Source: Prauserella marina
Lineage (GTDB): Bacteria > Actinomycetota > Actinomycetes > Mycobacteriales > Pseudonocardiaceae
Reading direction: 5' to 3'
NCBI RefSeq assembly: GCF_002240355.1
Contig: NZ_CP016353.1
Coordinates: forward strand, 3,584,501-3,648,500
Length of the DNA stretch: 64,000 nt
Shown here: positions 35,303 through 45,416 of the stretch, one piece after another
Numbering within the stretch: the stretch's first letter is position 1
Layout: each line of letters opens with the position of its first letter
Translations under genes and position numbers: made by a program
Notes under the pieces: generated by a model
What the model was told of the DNA's origin: nothing
The model's input: the letters and a program-made list of their open reading frames with translations, nothing else
The model's database searches: none

Positions 35303-36661
35303 CTACAACGAGTTGATCAGCCGCTCGACCCGTTCGTCGACGGACCGGAACGGGTCCTTGCACAGCACGGTGCGCTGGGCCTGGTCGTTGAGCTTGAGGT
35401 GCACCCAGTCGACCGTGAAGTCCCTGCCCGCCTGCTGGGCAGCCGCGATGAAGTCGCCGCGCAGCTTGGCCCTGGTCGTCTGCGGCGGAGTGTCCTTCGC
35501 CAGCTCGATCTCACCGTCGTCGGTCACCCTGCGCACGAGACCCTTGCGCTGCAACAGATCGAACACTCCCCTGCCGCGCCGGATGTCGTGGTAGGCGAGG
35601 TCGAGCTGCGCGACCCTCGGGTCGGAAAGATCCAGGTCGTGCTTGGCCCGGTAGCGCTCGACCAGCCTGTGCTTGATGGCCCAGTCCACCTCGGTGTCGA
35701 TCTTGGAAAAGTCCTGCTGCTCCACCGCGTCCAGCGCCCTCCCCCACAGTTCGGTCACGCGCTCCGCGGTGGGATTGGGGCCGCCCGCCTCGACGTGCTG
35801 CACGGCGCGGGCGTGATATTCCCGCTGGATCTCCAGCGCGGAGGCTTCCCTCCCGCCGGCGAGCCGCACCTGGCGGCGGCCGGTCAGGTCGTGGCTGATC
35901 TCGCGAATGGCCCTGATGGGGTTGTCCAGCGTGAAGTCCCTGAACTGCACACCCTGCTCGATCATCTCCAGCACCAGGTGCGCGGCACCGACCTTGAGCA
36001 GCGTCGTCGGCTCGGCCATGTTCGAGTCGCCGACGATGACGTGCAGCCTGCGGTACCGCTCGGCGTCGGCGTGCGGTTCGTCCCGGGTGTTGATGATCGG
36101 CCGCGAGCGCGTCGTCGCGCTCGACACGCCTTCCCAGATGTGCTCGGCGCGCTGGGAAAGGCAGTACACCGCGCCACGCGGCGTTTGCAGGACCTTGCCC
36201 GCACCGCAGATGAGCTGTCTGGTGACCAGGAACGGCAACAGCACGTCGGCGATCCTCGAAAACTCCCCCGCCCTGGTGACCAGGTAGTTCTCATGGCAAC
36301 CATAGGAATTGCCAGCCGAGTCGGTGTTGTTCTTGAACAGGAAGATGTCCCCGCCGATACCTTCGTCGGCCAGCCGCCGCTCCGCGTCGACGAGCAGGTC
36401 TTCCAGGATGCGCTCGCCCGCTTTGTCGTGCGTGACGAGCTGAGTCAGATCGTCGCACTCGGCGGTCGCGTACTCCGGATGCGAACCCACGTCGAGATAG
36501 AGCCGGGAGCCGTTGGACAGGAACACGTTGGACGACCTGCCCCATGACACCACTCGCCGGAACAGATACCGTGCCACTTCGTCAGGTGACAACCTGCGCT
36601 GCCCGTGAAAGGTGCAGGTGACCCCGAACTCGGTTTCGATCCCAAAGATCCGCCGCTGCAT
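35303..36661 (-). CDS. pafA: Pup--protein ligase PafA
   Basis: 452 residues, glutamine-synthetase-like carboxylate-amine ligase that joins Pup's C-terminal glutamate to substrate lysines using ATP. The conserved start is [20 protein letters not shown] (Mg-ATP glutamates), with [14 protein letters not shown] (catalytic Asp), [18 protein letters not shown] and [28 protein letters not shown]. Full length and all key blocks present. Leads the pafA-pafB-pafC unit; divergent from the PAP2-DGK gene with 77 bp between. Confidence 0.97.
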   Translation of the reverse strand: MQRRIFGIETEFGVTCTFHGQRRLSPDEVARYLFRRVVSWGRSSNVFLSNGSRLYLDVGSHPEYATAECDDLTQLVTHDKAGERILEDLLVDAERRLADEGIGGDIFLFKNNTDSAGNSYGCHENYLVTRAGEFSRIADVLLPFLVTRQLICGAGKVLQTPRGAVYCLSQRAEHIWEGVSSATTRSRPIINTRDEPHADAERYRRLHVIVGDSNMAEPTTLLKVGAAHLVLEMIEQGVQFRDFTLDNPIRAIREISHDLTGRRQVRLAGGREASALEIQREYHARAVQHVEAGGPNPTAERVTELWGRALDAVEQQDFSKIDTEVDWAIKHRLVERYRAKHDLDLSDPRVAQLDLAYHDIRRGRGVFDLLQRKGLVRRVTDDGEIELAKDTPPQTTRAKLRGDFIAAAQQAGRDFTVDWVHLKLNDQAQRTVLCKDPFRSVDERVERLINSL

Positions 36662-36738
36662 CCTCCAAGGGTATGCGCTAACGACCTGACTACGGTGAAG
36701 GAATCGGTGTCGAGACGGTGTCGGTACCGTGATTAACC

Positions 36739-38238
36739 GTGTTGACCCACCTCGGATCGAGGCTGCGCTGGTCGAGGCCGCGCCGGGTCGGTTACACCGA
36801 CCGCAGGCTCATGACCCGCAGCGCAGCTCTCCCAGCCAGCCGCGCCGACACCGTCCTCGCGGCCGTGTCCCGTTCCGCCAACAAGGGCAGCCTGTGGTGG
36901 GTCGTGGCCTCGCTGCTGGCCCTGCGCAAGGGCCCCTCCCGGCGGGGAGCGCTGCGCGGAGCCGTCGCGATCGGCGGCGCGAGCGCGGCGGCCAACCTGA
37001 TCGGCAAGCCGCTGTTTCCCCGGCGCAGGCCCGCGGCGGAGATCGTGCCGGAAGCCCGCAGGCTCGTGAAACGCCCCACCTCCTCGTCGTTCCCCTCCGG
37101 CCACGCCGCGTCGGCGGCCGCGTTCGTGACGGCGGTCACCATGGAATCGCCCGCCGCGGGCGCGGCCGTGCTTCCGCTGGCCGCCGCCGTGGCCTACTCC
37201 CGCGTGCACACCGGCGTCCACTGGCCGAGTGACGTCGGCGCGGGCGCGCTCATCGGGGTCGCCGCGGGACTCGCCACCCGGCACTGGTGGCCCCTGCACG
37301 CCGATGGGCACGGACTCACCGCGCACCGCGCGGACGCGCCGCTCATGAAGGACGGCGAGGACATGCTCGCCGTCGTCAACCCCGGCTCCGGCAATGCCGA
37401 CATCGACCCGACGGAGGAAGTCCGGTTCGCCTGGCCGAAAGCCACGCTGCTCTACCCCGACAACGGGGTCGACATCCGCGGCCAGCTCAACGCGGAGATC
37501 ACCCGCCGCAAGGGGAAGGTGAGAGCGCTCGCCGTCGCGGGCGGAGACGGCACCGTCGCCGCCGTTGCCTCCGTCGCGGCCGATCACGCGCTGCCGCTGG
37601 CGCTGATCCCCACCGGTACGTTCAACCACTTCGCCCGCGACGTCGGCGTGCGGTCGATGCCGGACGCCGACGCCGCCACCGAGGCTGGCAAGGCGGTCGG
37701 CATCGATCTCGGCGAGGTCGAGGTCGGTGGAGGCGACGGCACGGGCCGCCGCTGGTTCGTCAACACGGCGAGTCTCGGCGGATACCCGGAAATGGTGCGG
37801 CTACGGGAGAAGATCGAGCAACGGCACCCGAAATGGCCTTCCGCGGTACTCGCGATGGTCAGGACACTGCGCTACGCGCGCCCGCTTCGGGTGACGATCA
37901 ACGGCAAGCCCGCGCTCGTCTGGATGATCTTCGTCGGCAACGGAACCTATTCACCGAAAGGCTTCTGGCCGACACACCGTCCCGCGCTGGACACCGGTCT
38001 GCTCGACGTTCGCTATCTGCGCGCCGATCTGCCCTACTCCAGGGCCAGGTTCGTCGCGGCGGTCCTGACCAACACGCTCAGCGCGAGCCATGTCTACCGG
38101 CAGTACGATCTCGCCTCCGTGGACGTCCGGCTACTCGACGGCAATCGCAGGGTCGCCACCGACGGTGAGGTCGGCGCGCTCGGCAGCGCGTTCCGGTTCC
38201 GGTCGCGGCCGAGCGCGCTCACGATCTACCGGCTCTGA
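36739..38238 (+). CDS. PAP2 phosphatase - diacylglycerol kinase fusion protein
   Basis: 499 residues in two parts. Residues 1-195 are a PAP2-type membrane phosphatase: [12 protein letters not shown] (KxxxxxxRP), [14 protein letters not shown] (PSGH) and [16 protein letters not shown] (SRxxxxxHxxxD), all complete. Residues 205-499 are a lipid-kinase domain: [38 protein letters not shown]. The pair could dephosphorylate one lipid and phosphorylate another, in cell-envelope lipid recycling; exact substrates are unknown. GTG start. It lies alone on the plus strand inside the proteasome region and overlaps the MOSC gene by 13 bp at its end. Confidence 0.9.
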   Translation: MLTHLGSRLRWSRPRRVGYTDRRLMTRSAALPASRADTVLAAVSRSANKGSLWWVVASLLALRKGPSRRGALRGAVAIGGASAAANLIGKPLFPRRRPAAEIVPEARRLVKRPTSSSFPSGHAASAAAFVTAVTMESPAAGAAVLPLAAAVAYSRVHTGVHWPSDVGAGALIGVAAGLATRHWWPLHADGHGLTAHRADAPLMKDGEDMLAVVNPGSGNADIDPTEEVRFAWPKATLLYPDNGVDIRGQLNAEITRRKGKVRALAVAGGDGTVAAVASVAADHALPLALIPTGTFNHFARDVGVRSMPDADAATEAGKAVGIDLGEVEVGGGDGTGRRWFVNTASLGGYPEMVRLREKIEQRHPKWPSAVLAMVRTLRYARPLRVTINGKPALVWMIFVGNGTYSPKGFWPTHRPALDTGLLDVRYLRADLPYSRARFVAAVLTNTLSASHVYRQYDLASVDVRLLDGNRRVATDGEVGALGSAFRFRSRPSALTIYRL

Positions 38239-39056
38239 GCGGACCGGTCCGACACGATCAGCTCGTCGCCGACCGACACCTTTCCCTGTCGCAGCACGGC
38301 GAATTTCGTTCCGAACGCGACGCCGCCCTCGATCCGGCGGTAGGTGGCGAGGGTGCGCAGCGGCTCCGGCCCCTTCCGGACACCGGCGTGCTGGTCGACC
38401 GTGGTGACGGCACACCGGATCGCGGGCTTCGTGTACCCGAATTCGGCGGAGCCGGCGGAAAACCCGCGCACGCCGTCCTCCTGATGTTCTTCCCAGCCCT
38501 CCACGAGGATGTTGGGCCGGAACCGGTTCACGGGCAAGCCGGGCAGCCCCCGCTCACCGAGCCGCCGGGCGAGTCCCCGCACCGACGCGGCCGACAGCAG
38601 GTGAATCGCGCTGCTGTCGGCGAAACCGGATGTTCCGGGTGTTCCGGGTGTTTTTCCGTCGGTGACCCGCGCGTGTTCCGGTGGCACTCTGACGAGCCTG
38701 CTCGCCACGCCGAGCACGGCGGACAACCAGTCCGCCGCGTCATCGCCTTGGTCTATACCACGCATCGGCACGCCGAAGAGCTCGACCGCCCTCCTCGGCC
38801 CCGAGGCGTCGACGTCGAAAACCACGTCGCCGGTCCCGTCCGCCGCGAGCGTCATGCGGGAGCCTTCGCCGGACACGGTCGGCCTGATCAGCGCGAGCCG
38901 CGGATCCCGCCGCTGGCTGCGAAAAACGCCGTCCTCGCCGACCACCATGAACGACCGGTCGTGCGCGAGACCCGCCGCGGTCACCACCGCGTCGGCGAGC
39001 ACCATGGGGGCGCACCCCTTGACGGGATAGCTGAACAGCCCGGCTACCCGGGCCAT
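38226..39056 (-). CDS. MOSC-domain protein (mARC-like molybdenum cofactor enzyme)
   Basis: 276 residues: an N-terminal MOSC_N beta-barrel (VAGLFSYPVKGCAPMVLADAVVTAAGLAHDRSFMVVGEDG, the SYPVK motif) and a C-terminal MOSC domain with RFRPNILVEG and the conserved cysteine in TKPAIRCAVTTVDQ, a probable Mo ligand. Homologues (YcbX, mARC) reduce N-hydroxylated compounds. Only 6 bp separate it from prcA, so it appears to be the last gene of the proteasome operon, with no known functional link. Confidence 0.9.
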   Translation of the reverse strand: MARVAGLFSYPVKGCAPMVLADAVVTAAGLAHDRSFMVVGEDGVFRSQRRDPRLALIRPTVSGEGSRMTLAADGTGDVVFDVDASGPRRAVELFGVPMRGIDQGDDAADWLSAVLGVASRLVRVPPEHARVTDGKTPGTPGTSGFADSSAIHLLSAASVRGLARRLGERGLPGLPVNRFRPNILVEGWEEHQEDGVRGFSAGSAEFGYTKPAIRCAVTTVDQHAGVRKGPEPLRTLATYRRIEGGVAFGTKFAVLRQGKVSVGDELIVSDRSAQSR

Positions 39057-39062
39057 TCCGCG

Positions 39063-39887
39063 CTAGTCTCCGGATTCCTTGCTGTCAGAGCCGCCTGAGC
39101 CATCCGCGCCATCGCCGCCATCGACCGGTTCGGCGTCGCCCTCGGACTTGCCCTCGTCCGCCTGCGCGCCGTCGGAGGCGGCCTGCTTCGCGGGCATCAA
39201 CGCTTCGAGCGCGGCGCCGGTGATGCGCCGGAACTTGCGGCCAGGTCGTTCCCTGTCCAGTACCGCGACCTCAAGCTTGCCCGGCTCCCCCTCACCGTTG
39301 GTGCCGGAGTTGCCGTTGCCGGGAGAGCGCAATGCCTCCGTCGACACCCGCAGCGCGGCGGCGAGCTCCATGCCCACCTCGAAGGTGTCCTTGAGCTTGT
39401 TGCTGATCGTCTCGGCCTGACCGCCCATGACGACGAACCTCGGCTCGTCCACGATCGAACCGTCGTAGGTGAGGCGGTACAGCTCGTCCTCGTCGGAACT
39501 CGCGGCGACCTGCGCCACGCACAACTCGACCTCGAACGGCTTGAGCTGTTCGGTGAAGATCGTGCTGAGGGTCTGGGCGTAGACGTTGGCCAGCGCCCTC
39601 GCGCTGACATCGCGCCGGTCGTACTGGTAACCCTGCAAATCCACGTGCCGGATCCCGCCGCGCCGAAGGCTTTCGAACTCGCTGTACCTGCCGACCGCGG
39701 CGAACCCGATGCGGTCGTAGATCTCGGAAACCTTGTGCAGCATCGGCGAAGGGTTCTCCGCGACGAACAACACGCCGCCGCGATACTTGAGCACGACGAC
39801 GCTCCGGCCCCGGGCAATGCCCTTGCGCGCGAGCTCGGAACGCTCGCGCATCAACTGCTCGGGTGAGGCGTACAGCGGCATCGTCAC
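39063..39887 (-). CDS. prcA: 20S proteasome alpha subunit
   Basis: 274 residues forming the outer rings of the core particle. Conserved: [40 protein letters not shown], then [26 protein letters not shown]. The C-terminal 60 residues are acidic and low complexity ([22 protein letters not shown]), typical but variable. The start is GTG 39887 (GGAG nine bases upstream) or ATG 39881. Gates substrate entry for Mpa-delivered pupylated proteins. Confidence 0.96.
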   Translation of the reverse strand: MTMPLYASPEQLMRERSELARKGIARGRSVVVLKYRGGVLFVAENPSPMLHKVSEIYDRIGFAAVGRYSEFESLRRGGIRHVDLQGYQYDRRDVSARALANVYAQTLSTIFTEQLKPFEVELCVAQVAASSDEDELYRLTYDGSIVDEPRFVVMGGQAETISNKLKDTFEVGMELAAALRVSTEALRSPGNGNSGTNGEGEPGKLEVAVLDRERPGRKFRRITGAALEALMPAKQAASDGAQADEGKSEGDAEPVDGGDGADGSGGSDSKESGD

Positions 39888-39947
39888 TGGCGTTGGCTCC
39901 GCTCTGCTCGTCGGATGGTGCGGGGACTGGGGTGACCGGGTGGCGAA

Positions 39948-40808
39948 CTAGGTCGCGAACCGGCCGGGACGTTCGGCGCGTTCGGCAACGACCGACTGGG
40001 CGATGGAAGCCGCCTCGTCCCTCGGCAGCGCGACCGCGCCGTGCTCGGCGGTGACGGTCACGACCGTCGGATAGATGTTGCGTACCAGATCCGGCCCACC
40101 GGTCGCGGTGTCGTCGTCGGCCGCGTCGTACAGCGACTCGATGGCCGCCCGCACCGCGCTCTCGGCGTCCGCGTCCGGGTTGTACAGCTTTTTCAACGCC
40201 GACTTGGCGAACATCGAACCCGAGCCGATGGCGTGGTAGCCGCCGTTCTCCTCGTACCGGCCGCCGGTGACGTCGTAGGACACGATGCGCCCCGCCCGCT
40301 TGGGATCGGGCGCGTCGATGTCGTAGCCGACGAAAAGCGGGACGACGGCGAGGCCGGCCATGGCGACGTCGAGGTTGGCCTTGACCATGTTGCCCAGCTT
40401 GTTCGACTTGCCGTCGAGCGAAAGCGAGACGCCCTCGATCTTCTCGTAATGCGCCAATTCGACCGTGTAGAGCCGCACCAGGTCGAGCGCGATACCCGCG
40501 GTGCCGGCGATGCCGACTGCCGAGTACTCGTCGGTGATGTGCACCTTGTCCAGATCTCGCGAGGCGATGAGGTTGCCGCTGGTGGCCCTGCGGTCACCGG
40601 CGATCAGCACCCCGCCGTTGAACGTCGAGGCGACGATCGTCGTCCCGTGCGGCGGCTCCAGCGCGCTGTTCGGCGCGAACGAGCCCTCGGGACGGCTCGG
40701 CAGCAGTTCGGGTGCCTGGGCGCGCAGGAAATCCGTGAACGACGACGTCGTCGACGACAGGTATGCGGAGGGCAGCGCGAAGCCCGAGGTGCGCGGCGTG
40801 TGTTCCAT
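39948..40808 (-). CDS. prcB: 20S proteasome beta subunit (with propeptide)
   Basis: 286 residues. An N-terminal propeptide of 55 residues is cut between Gly55 and Thr56 ([27 protein letters not shown]), so Thr56 becomes the catalytic nucleophile; the active-site Asp and Lys are in GDRRAT and the following DKVHI-region strands. [15 protein letters not shown] and the C-terminal RPGRFAT end are typical. Lies between pup (90 bp upstream) and prcA (60 bp downstream). Confidence 0.97.
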   Translation of the reverse strand: MEHTPRTSGFALPSAYLSSTTSSFTDFLRAQAPELLPSRPEGSFAPNSALEPPHGTTIVASTFNGGVLIAGDRRATSGNLIASRDLDKVHITDEYSAVGIAGTAGIALDLVRLYTVELAHYEKIEGVSLSLDGKSNKLGNMVKANLDVAMAGLAVVPLFVGYDIDAPDPKRAGRIVSYDVTGGRYEENGGYHAIGSGSMFAKSALKKLYNPDADAESAVRAAIESLYDAADDDTATGGPDLVRNIYPTVVTVTAEHGAVALPRDEAASIAQSVVAERAERPGRFAT

Positions 40809-40898
40809 GCGTGCTCGTAGTTCCCATCGACGAAGTGAAGCCGGACGGCGAATCCGGTCAGCAAGCCTATTGGATCGATCTACGCTCGCGACCGGGAC

Positions 40899-41093
40899 CT
40901 ACTGGCCGCCCTTTTGCACGTACGCGCGCACGAAGTCCTCGGCGTTCTCTTCAAGGACGTCGTCGATCTCGTCGAGGATCGTGTCGACGTCCTCGCCGAG
41001 CTTCTCGCGGCGTTCCTGCCCAGCGGGCGCGCCGGCCTCGACATCCTCGTCCGAGTCGCCGCCACCGTGCTTTTCGATCTTCTCCTGAGCCAT
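40899..41093 (-). CDS. pup: Prokaryotic ubiquitin-like protein Pup
   Basis: 64 residues, intrinsically disordered, acidic, with the Mpa-binding helix region (EDVDTILDEIDDVLEENAEDFVRAYVQKGGQ). It ends in Gly-Gly-Gln, so the terminal glutamine must be deamidated by Dop to glutamate before PafA can use it. Encoded between dop (87 bp upstream) and prcB. Confidence 0.97.
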   Translation of the reverse strand: MAQEKIEKHGGGDSDEDVEAGAPAGQERREKLGEDVDTILDEIDDVLEENAEDFVRAYVQKGGQ

Positions 41094-41180
41094 GCTCGCC
41101 TCCCGGTGTGGCCGATGCTCTACAGCCTACCTAGCGCCCCCGACATTCGGGACGCTCGTCGCGGACTGATGATCTTTCCA

Positions 41181-42683
41181 CTACTCCGGCGAGGTCAGCG
41201 CCTCGACCAGTTCTTCGGCGGTCGCCGCTTCGTCCAGCAGTTTCCCGACGTGGGCCTTCGTGCCCCGTAGCGGTTCGAGGGTCGGAATCCGCACCAGCGA
41301 TTCCTTGCCGACGTCGAAGATCACCGAATCCCACGAGGCCGCCGCGATGGAATTCGCATACTTCTCCAGCGCCCTGCCCCGGAAGTACGCCCTCGTGTCG
41401 TGCGGCGGGGTGGTGATCGCGGCCTGCACCTCCTCCTCGCTGACGAGGCGCTTCATCGAACCCCTTGTCACGAGCCGGTTGTAAAGCCCCTTGCCGAGCC
41501 GCACATCCGAGTACTGGAGGTCGACGAGGTGCAACCTCGGCGCGGCCCAGCCAAGCTGGTCGCGCGACCGGTATGCCTCAAGCAACCGCAACTTGGCAGG
41601 CCAGTCGAGCCGGTCCGCGCATTCGGCCGGATCCCTCGCCAGCGCGTCGAGCACCTCGCCCCACAGCCTCAGCACCTCTTTCGACTGCTCGTCCGCGCCC
41701 TCGCGCTCAAGGTGGGCCGCTGCCATCTCGTGGTAGGCGAACTGCAGATCGAGCCCGGTGTACTTGCGCCCGTTGGCGAGTTCCACCTTGACGTTCAGCG
41801 TCGGGTCGTGGCTGATCTGGTGTACCGCGCGCACCGGCTCGTCGAGCTTCAGCTCGTCGAACCGCGTCCCCGCCTCGATCATGTCGAGCACCAGCGCCGT
41901 CGTGCCCAGTTTGAGGAAGGTCGAGTACTCGGCGAGGTTGGCGTCGCCGATGATCACGTGCAGCCTGCGGTACTTGTCGGCATCGGCGTGCGGCTCGTCC
42001 CTGGTGTTGATGATGCCGCGCTTGAGCGTGGTCTCAAGGCCGACTTCGACCTCGATGTAGTCGGAACGCTGGGAGAGCTGGAATCCGGCGTCCTCGCCCT
42101 GAGGGCCGATACCGACCCTGCCGGAGCCCGTGATGACCTGCCTCGAAGCGAAGAACGGCGTCAGCCCCGCGATCACCGACGTGAACGGGGTCGACCTCGC
42201 CGTCAGGTAGTTCTCGTGGGTGCCGTAACTGGCGCCCTTGCCGTCGACGTTGTTCTTGTAGAGCTGGAGCGCGGGCTGTCCAGGCACCGTGGCGGCCCTG
42301 ATCGCCGCCTCCTCCATCACGCGCTCGCCCGCTTTGTCCCAGATGACCGCGTCGCGGGCATTGGTGACCTCCGGCGCGGAGTACTCCGGATGCGCGTGGT
42401 CGACGTACAACCGCGCGCCGTTGGTGAGGATGACGTTGGCCGCCCCGAGGTCTTCGACGTCGGGGTCGTGTCCCTGCTGACCGGGACCCGCGAGGTCGAA
42501 TCCTCTGGCGTCGCGCAACGGCGACTCCACCTCGTAGTCCCAGCGCGCCCGCCTCGCACGGGGGATGTCGGCCGCCGCCGCGTAAGCGAGCACCACTTGC
42601 GTCGAGGTCAGTACCGGGTTCGCGGTCGCGTCGCCCGGAACCGCGATCCCGTATTCCACCTCGGTTCCCATGATCCGCCGCAT
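41181..42683 (-). CDS. dop: Pup deamidase/depupylase Dop
   Basis: 500 residues, close to mycobacterial Dop. Starts [37 protein letters not shown], then [15 protein letters not shown] (catalytic Asp), [20 protein letters not shown] and [47 protein letters not shown]. It deamidates Pup-Gln and removes Pup from targets. The start at 42683 is set by homology; ATG 42704 is also open. A Dop-specific loop (about 40-80) is present, distinguishing it from PafA. Confidence 0.96.
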   Translation of the reverse strand: MRRIMGTEVEYGIAVPGDATANPVLTSTQVVLAYAAAADIPRARRARWDYEVESPLRDARGFDLAGPGQQGHDPDVEDLGAANVILTNGARLYVDHAHPEYSAPEVTNARDAVIWDKAGERVMEEAAIRAATVPGQPALQLYKNNVDGKGASYGTHENYLTARSTPFTSVIAGLTPFFASRQVITGSGRVGIGPQGEDAGFQLSQRSDYIEVEVGLETTLKRGIINTRDEPHADADKYRRLHVIIGDANLAEYSTFLKLGTTALVLDMIEAGTRFDELKLDEPVRAVHQISHDPTLNVKVELANGRKYTGLDLQFAYHEMAAAHLEREGADEQSKEVLRLWGEVLDALARDPAECADRLDWPAKLRLLEAYRSRDQLGWAAPRLHLVDLQYSDVRLGKGLYNRLVTRGSMKRLVSEEEVQAAITTPPHDTRAYFRGRALEKYANSIAAASWDSVIFDVGKESLVRIPTLEPLRGTKAHVGKLLDEAATAEELVEALTSPE

Positions 42684-42721
42684 GAGCACCAGCCTACGGG
42701 TCATCGTGGGACTATCCCCCG

Positions 42722-43231
42722 GTGGGCGGTGACGAGCTTGTTGCGATATACGACGGCGACGGCGATGTCGTCGGCAGTGCCACGAGGGCGAGAATGCGGG
42801 CCGAGGGGTTGTGGCACGCGGCAGCCGTCGTGCTGGTGCGCTCACCCGGCGGCGAGCACGTCTACCTGCATCAGCGGACCGAGGACAAGGACGTGTTCCC
42901 CTCGCTCTTCGACTGCTGGTCCGGCGGTGTCGTCGCGGCGGGCGAGACCCCTGCCGAGTGCGCGGCCAGGGAGATCGGTGAGGAACTGGGCATCAGCGGA
43001 GTGAAGCCGGAGCCGCTGTTCACCTCCGTGTTCGAGCAACCCCCGATCCGCTGTCACAACTTCACGCACGAGGTCCGCTGGGCAGGGCCGTTCGTCCTGC
43101 AGCGGGAAGAAGTCGCCGGGGGCGAGTGGATCGGCCTCGAACAGCTCAGGGCGATGGCCGAGGATCCGGCCAGCCCGCTCGTGCCGGACGGCAGGATCGG
43201 CATTCTGGAGTGGTTCCGCCGCTACGGTTGA
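42722..43231 (+). CDS. NUDIX hydrolase
   Basis: 169 residues. The Nudix box [24 protein letters not shown] fits GX5EX7REUXEEXGU. The surrounding layout ([39 protein letters not shown]) resembles the YfcD/IDI-like subgroup. The substrate is a nucleoside-diphosphate derivative that cannot be named. GTG start, 38 bp from the divergent dop. Overlaps the lipoprotein gene tail to tail by 10 bp. Confidence 0.9.
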   Translation: MGGDELVAIYDGDGDVVGSATRARMRAEGLWHAAAVVLVRSPGGEHVYLHQRTEDKDVFPSLFDCWSGGVVAAGETPAECAAREIGEELGISGVKPEPLFTSVFEQPPIRCHNFTHEVRWAGPFVLQREEVAGGEWIGLEQLRAMAEDPASPLVPDGRIGILEWFRRYG

Positions 43232-43902
43232 CCGGCCAGCACCGACGCGGCCACCGGCGTGAGGCGTTGCAGGGCCTCCAGCGCGCGCTGCCGGTCGCTC
43301 GCGGTCACCTCGATGGCGGACAGCACGCTGCCCCGCGTGAGCACCACGGCGCAGCTCGTCTCGGCGCACCACGCGCCCTGGGCGTCGACGTCCTTTACCG
43401 GCGCGAGCGTCAGCCCTTCGCCCTCGCACGGCGCGCCGTCGGCGAGCACGTCGGCCGCGGGCCGGCCGGGGTAGGCCGTCACGAACTGGGTGAGGGCCGA
43501 GCCCGTCGGATAGTCCCACCGGGTGAGTTCCGGTTGCTGCCTTCCGAGCCCTGCCGGGATGCCGAGCAGGCACGAGGCGTGCCCCGCGTGTTCCGGGTCC
43601 GGCGTGGGCTGACCCCTCACCACACCCTCGGCCTGGACGTCGCTCTCGGCAAGGATGGCTCGCTCAGCCTCCGCGACGAGCTCAGCTGTCGGCGCGCTCG
43701 GCTCCGGGCCGCTCGGGTCCCGACTCCAGTCGGCCTCCACGGTCAAGCTGGGCGAACCGGCGGGAGCGGGGGCGGCGGTCGCCTGCTCCGGATCGTCGTA
43801 ATAGGTGTCCAGATCATTGGGCCGGTCGGCGCACCCGGCCAGACCCACCAGTCCCGTCGCGGCCGCCGCCACAACGATGGTCACCAGCCGTGGTCGACGC
43901 AC
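43222..43902 (-). CDS. Secreted lipoprotein of unknown function
   Basis: 226 residues. Signal peptide with lipobox LAGC (VVAAAATGLVGLAGC), a Pro/Ala/Glu-rich linker, then a domain with paired cysteines (HASCLLG, GAPCEGEG, GAWCAETSC) that probably form disulfides. I do not recognise the domain. The position near dop/mpa is like that of LppK (Rv2116), but I cannot show homology from the sequence alone. Confidence 0.75.
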   Translation of the reverse strand: MRRPRLVTIVVAAAATGLVGLAGCADRPNDLDTYYDDPEQATAAPAPAGSPSLTVEADWSRDPSGPEPSAPTAELVAEAERAILAESDVQAEGVVRGQPTPDPEHAGHASCLLGIPAGLGRQQPELTRWDYPTGSALTQFVTAYPGRPAADVLADGAPCEGEGLTLAPVKDVDAQGAWCAETSCAVVLTRGSVLSAIEVTASDRQRALEALQRLTPVAASVLAGQP

Positions 43903-43957
43903 CCCAGTTATCCCCTCGAACGACTACCGTCCTGACCTGATCGGGGTCAGAGAGTAG

Positions 43958-44896
43958 TCACTGCCAGTCGAGGGTGGAACGGTGGGCCCAGTACTCCGAT
44001 GGCGCCTGCCTGAGTTCGGCGAGTGTCTCCAGTTCGTCGTCGGTGAGCCGGAGGCGCGCTCCGGCCAGATTGGACTGGAGCTGCGCCGTCCCCGCGGGGC
44101 CGAGCAGGACGACGTCGGCCCACGGCTGGGCGAAAGCCGTGGCGAGCGCGACGGCGTCGGGCGTCACGTCGTGCACGGTGGCCAGTGCGCCCACTTCGAA
44201 CGGCGGGTCGACCGCGAGCCTTCCGTTGGCGAGCGTTTCCTTTGCCTGCACGAGAATTCCCTCCGCGTGCGCATCGGCGAGCGCGAGCCCCGCCGAGGGT
44301 TCCAGCGGATTCCACGTCGACTGCACGGCCGTGAACACCGGTTCGCCGTCCACCGTCAACTCCAGCGCCCGCCGGATGGTGCTCGCCTGCTCAGGACCGG
44401 AGGTGGAGAAACCGACCCTGACGCCATCGGAACGCAACGCGGCCAACTCGGCCAGCAACGGCTCGTCGGTGAACAAAGGACTGTCCGGTGTCAGCGAATG
44501 CACCTGGTACAACGACACCACATCACCGAGCAGCTCCCTGGTTTCCGCCCACTGCGCGCGAAACCGGCTCAGCGAGTGTTCCTTCACCTCGTGAACTCCG
44601 GAGTCCCTTCGCCACTCACCGACGTAGGCATAGCCCCACTTGCTGGACACCACCACGTCGGCGTGCCCCCGGTCGGCGAGCCACCCGGCAAGAAACTCCT
44701 CCGCCCTTCCGTAGGAACGCGCGACGTCCACCCTGCGCACGCCCGCCGAGTAGGCCTCGTCGAGCACGGTCTCGGTCAGCTCCCGCATGGCGTCGACGGT
44801 GCGTTCCCCCGGAAGTTCCGCGTCACTGCCGACGTTGATGTAGGCGGGCCTGCCCAGCACCGCGAGTCCCACCGCGACTCGTGTCGTGTTGTCCAT
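43958..44896 (-). CDS. Aldo/keto reductase
   Basis: 312-residue (beta/alpha)8 NADPH oxidoreductase. Tetrad: Asp in VRRVDVARSYGRAEEFLAGWL with Tyr, Lys in VVVSSKWGYAY, His in SLYQVHSLTPDSPL; cofactor-binding C-terminus VLLGPAGTAQLQSNLAGARLRLTDDEL. ATG at 44896 chosen. Between it and the upstream HTH gene is an operator-like palindrome identical in core to one in front of that HTH gene, so the two are likely co-regulated. Confidence 0.9.
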   Translation of the reverse strand: MDNTTRVAVGLAVLGRPAYINVGSDAELPGERTVDAMRELTETVLDEAYSAGVRRVDVARSYGRAEEFLAGWLADRGHADVVVSSKWGYAYVGEWRRDSGVHEVKEHSLSRFRAQWAETRELLGDVVSLYQVHSLTPDSPLFTDEPLLAELAALRSDGVRVGFSTSGPEQASTIRRALELTVDGEPVFTAVQSTWNPLEPSAGLALADAHAEGILVQAKETLANGRLAVDPPFEVGALATVHDVTPDAVALATAFAQPWADVVLLGPAGTAQLQSNLAGARLRLTDDELETLAELRQAPSEYWAHRSTLDWQ

Positions 44897-44955
44897 GCTC
44901 GTCACGGTAGAGCGCCGGGCGGCGACCGGCCCGCCGGGCAAGACAGAGCCGGACC

Positions 44956-44971
44956 GTATAGGTCGTTATAC
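44956..44971 (-). promoter_or_regulatory. Operator-like inverted repeat (site 1)
   Basis: GTATA-GGTCGT-TATAC, with flanking C/G extending arms to 6 bp. It overlaps the stop codon of the HTH gene and lies 60 bp before the aldo/keto reductase start. Same core and spacing as site 2 at 45342-45357. Confidence 0.68.
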
Positions 44972-45331
44972 GCGCGCCGCGCGCCTGCGCATCAGCTCGA
45001 TGAACTGCTCCGACGAGAGCACCTCACGGTGCAGTTTCTCCAGCCTCGCGGCGGGCGCGCGCACGTATCCCTTACCGAAGACCGGAGCTATCTGCCGTAG
45101 GCTCGCTCCCGCCTCACGCGCGGCGAGCAACGCCCAGTCCGAGGCGTTGGCGAACGCGGTCGATGCCTCCCGCAACTCACCGAGCAGCACGATAAGCGCC
45201 TCGGGGTCCACCTCGCCCGACCGGACCGTCTCGGCGGCCTCTTCCAGCCACCGCAACACATCCGCGGCCGTGACGGGAGCGTGAATCCGCTCCCCCGCGT
45301 TCTCGGCCGCCACCGCATTCTGATCGTCCAT
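44966..45331 (-). CDS. Small protein with HTH-like region
   Basis: 121 residues, mostly helical. A stretch near residues 67-100 (DWALLAAREAGASLRQIAPVFGKGYVRAPAARLEKL) looks like a helix-turn-helix of the sigma/Xre-like kind found in small actinobacterial regulators. Its own upstream region and the one downstream, before the aldo/keto reductase, hold matching GTATA-N6-TATAC sites, which suggests it is the regulator of both. No family name can be given from the sequence. Confidence 0.72.
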   Translation of the reverse strand: MDDQNAVAAENAGERIHAPVTAADVLRWLEEAAETVRSGEVDPEALIVLLGELREASTAFANASDWALLAAREAGASLRQIAPVFGKGYVRAPAARLEKLHREVLSSEQFIELMRRRAARV

Positions 45332-45341
45332 GACGGACAGC

Positions 45342-45357
45342 GTATAGAGCGTTATAC
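45342..45357 (-). promoter_or_regulatory. Operator-like inverted repeat (site 2)
   Basis: GTATA-GAGCGT-TATAC, 11 bp before the HTH-gene ATG. Shares arms, spacing and the CGT at the right of the spacer with site 1. It lies just after the T-run of the mpa terminator. Confidence 0.68.
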
Positions 45358-45359
45358 AA

Positions 45360-45402
45360 AACGCCAAGTGCCCCGCGAGCGTGTCGCGGGGCACTTGGCG
45401 TT
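45360..45402 (-). terminator. Intrinsic terminator of mpa
   Basis: 18-bp perfect stem with a 7-nt loop (core CGCCAAGTGCCCCGCG), 14 bases after the mpa stop, followed in the minus direction by TTTT. A classic Rho-independent terminator. Confidence 0.9.
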
Positions 45403-45416
45403 GGGGTGTCTCCGGC

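Noticed and set aside
45360-45402. The 18-bp hairpin read as an operator of the HTH gene
   Set aside because: It follows the mpa stop and ends in TTTT in the mpa direction, so a terminator explains it fully; the separate GTATA-N6-TATAC site is the operator candidate.
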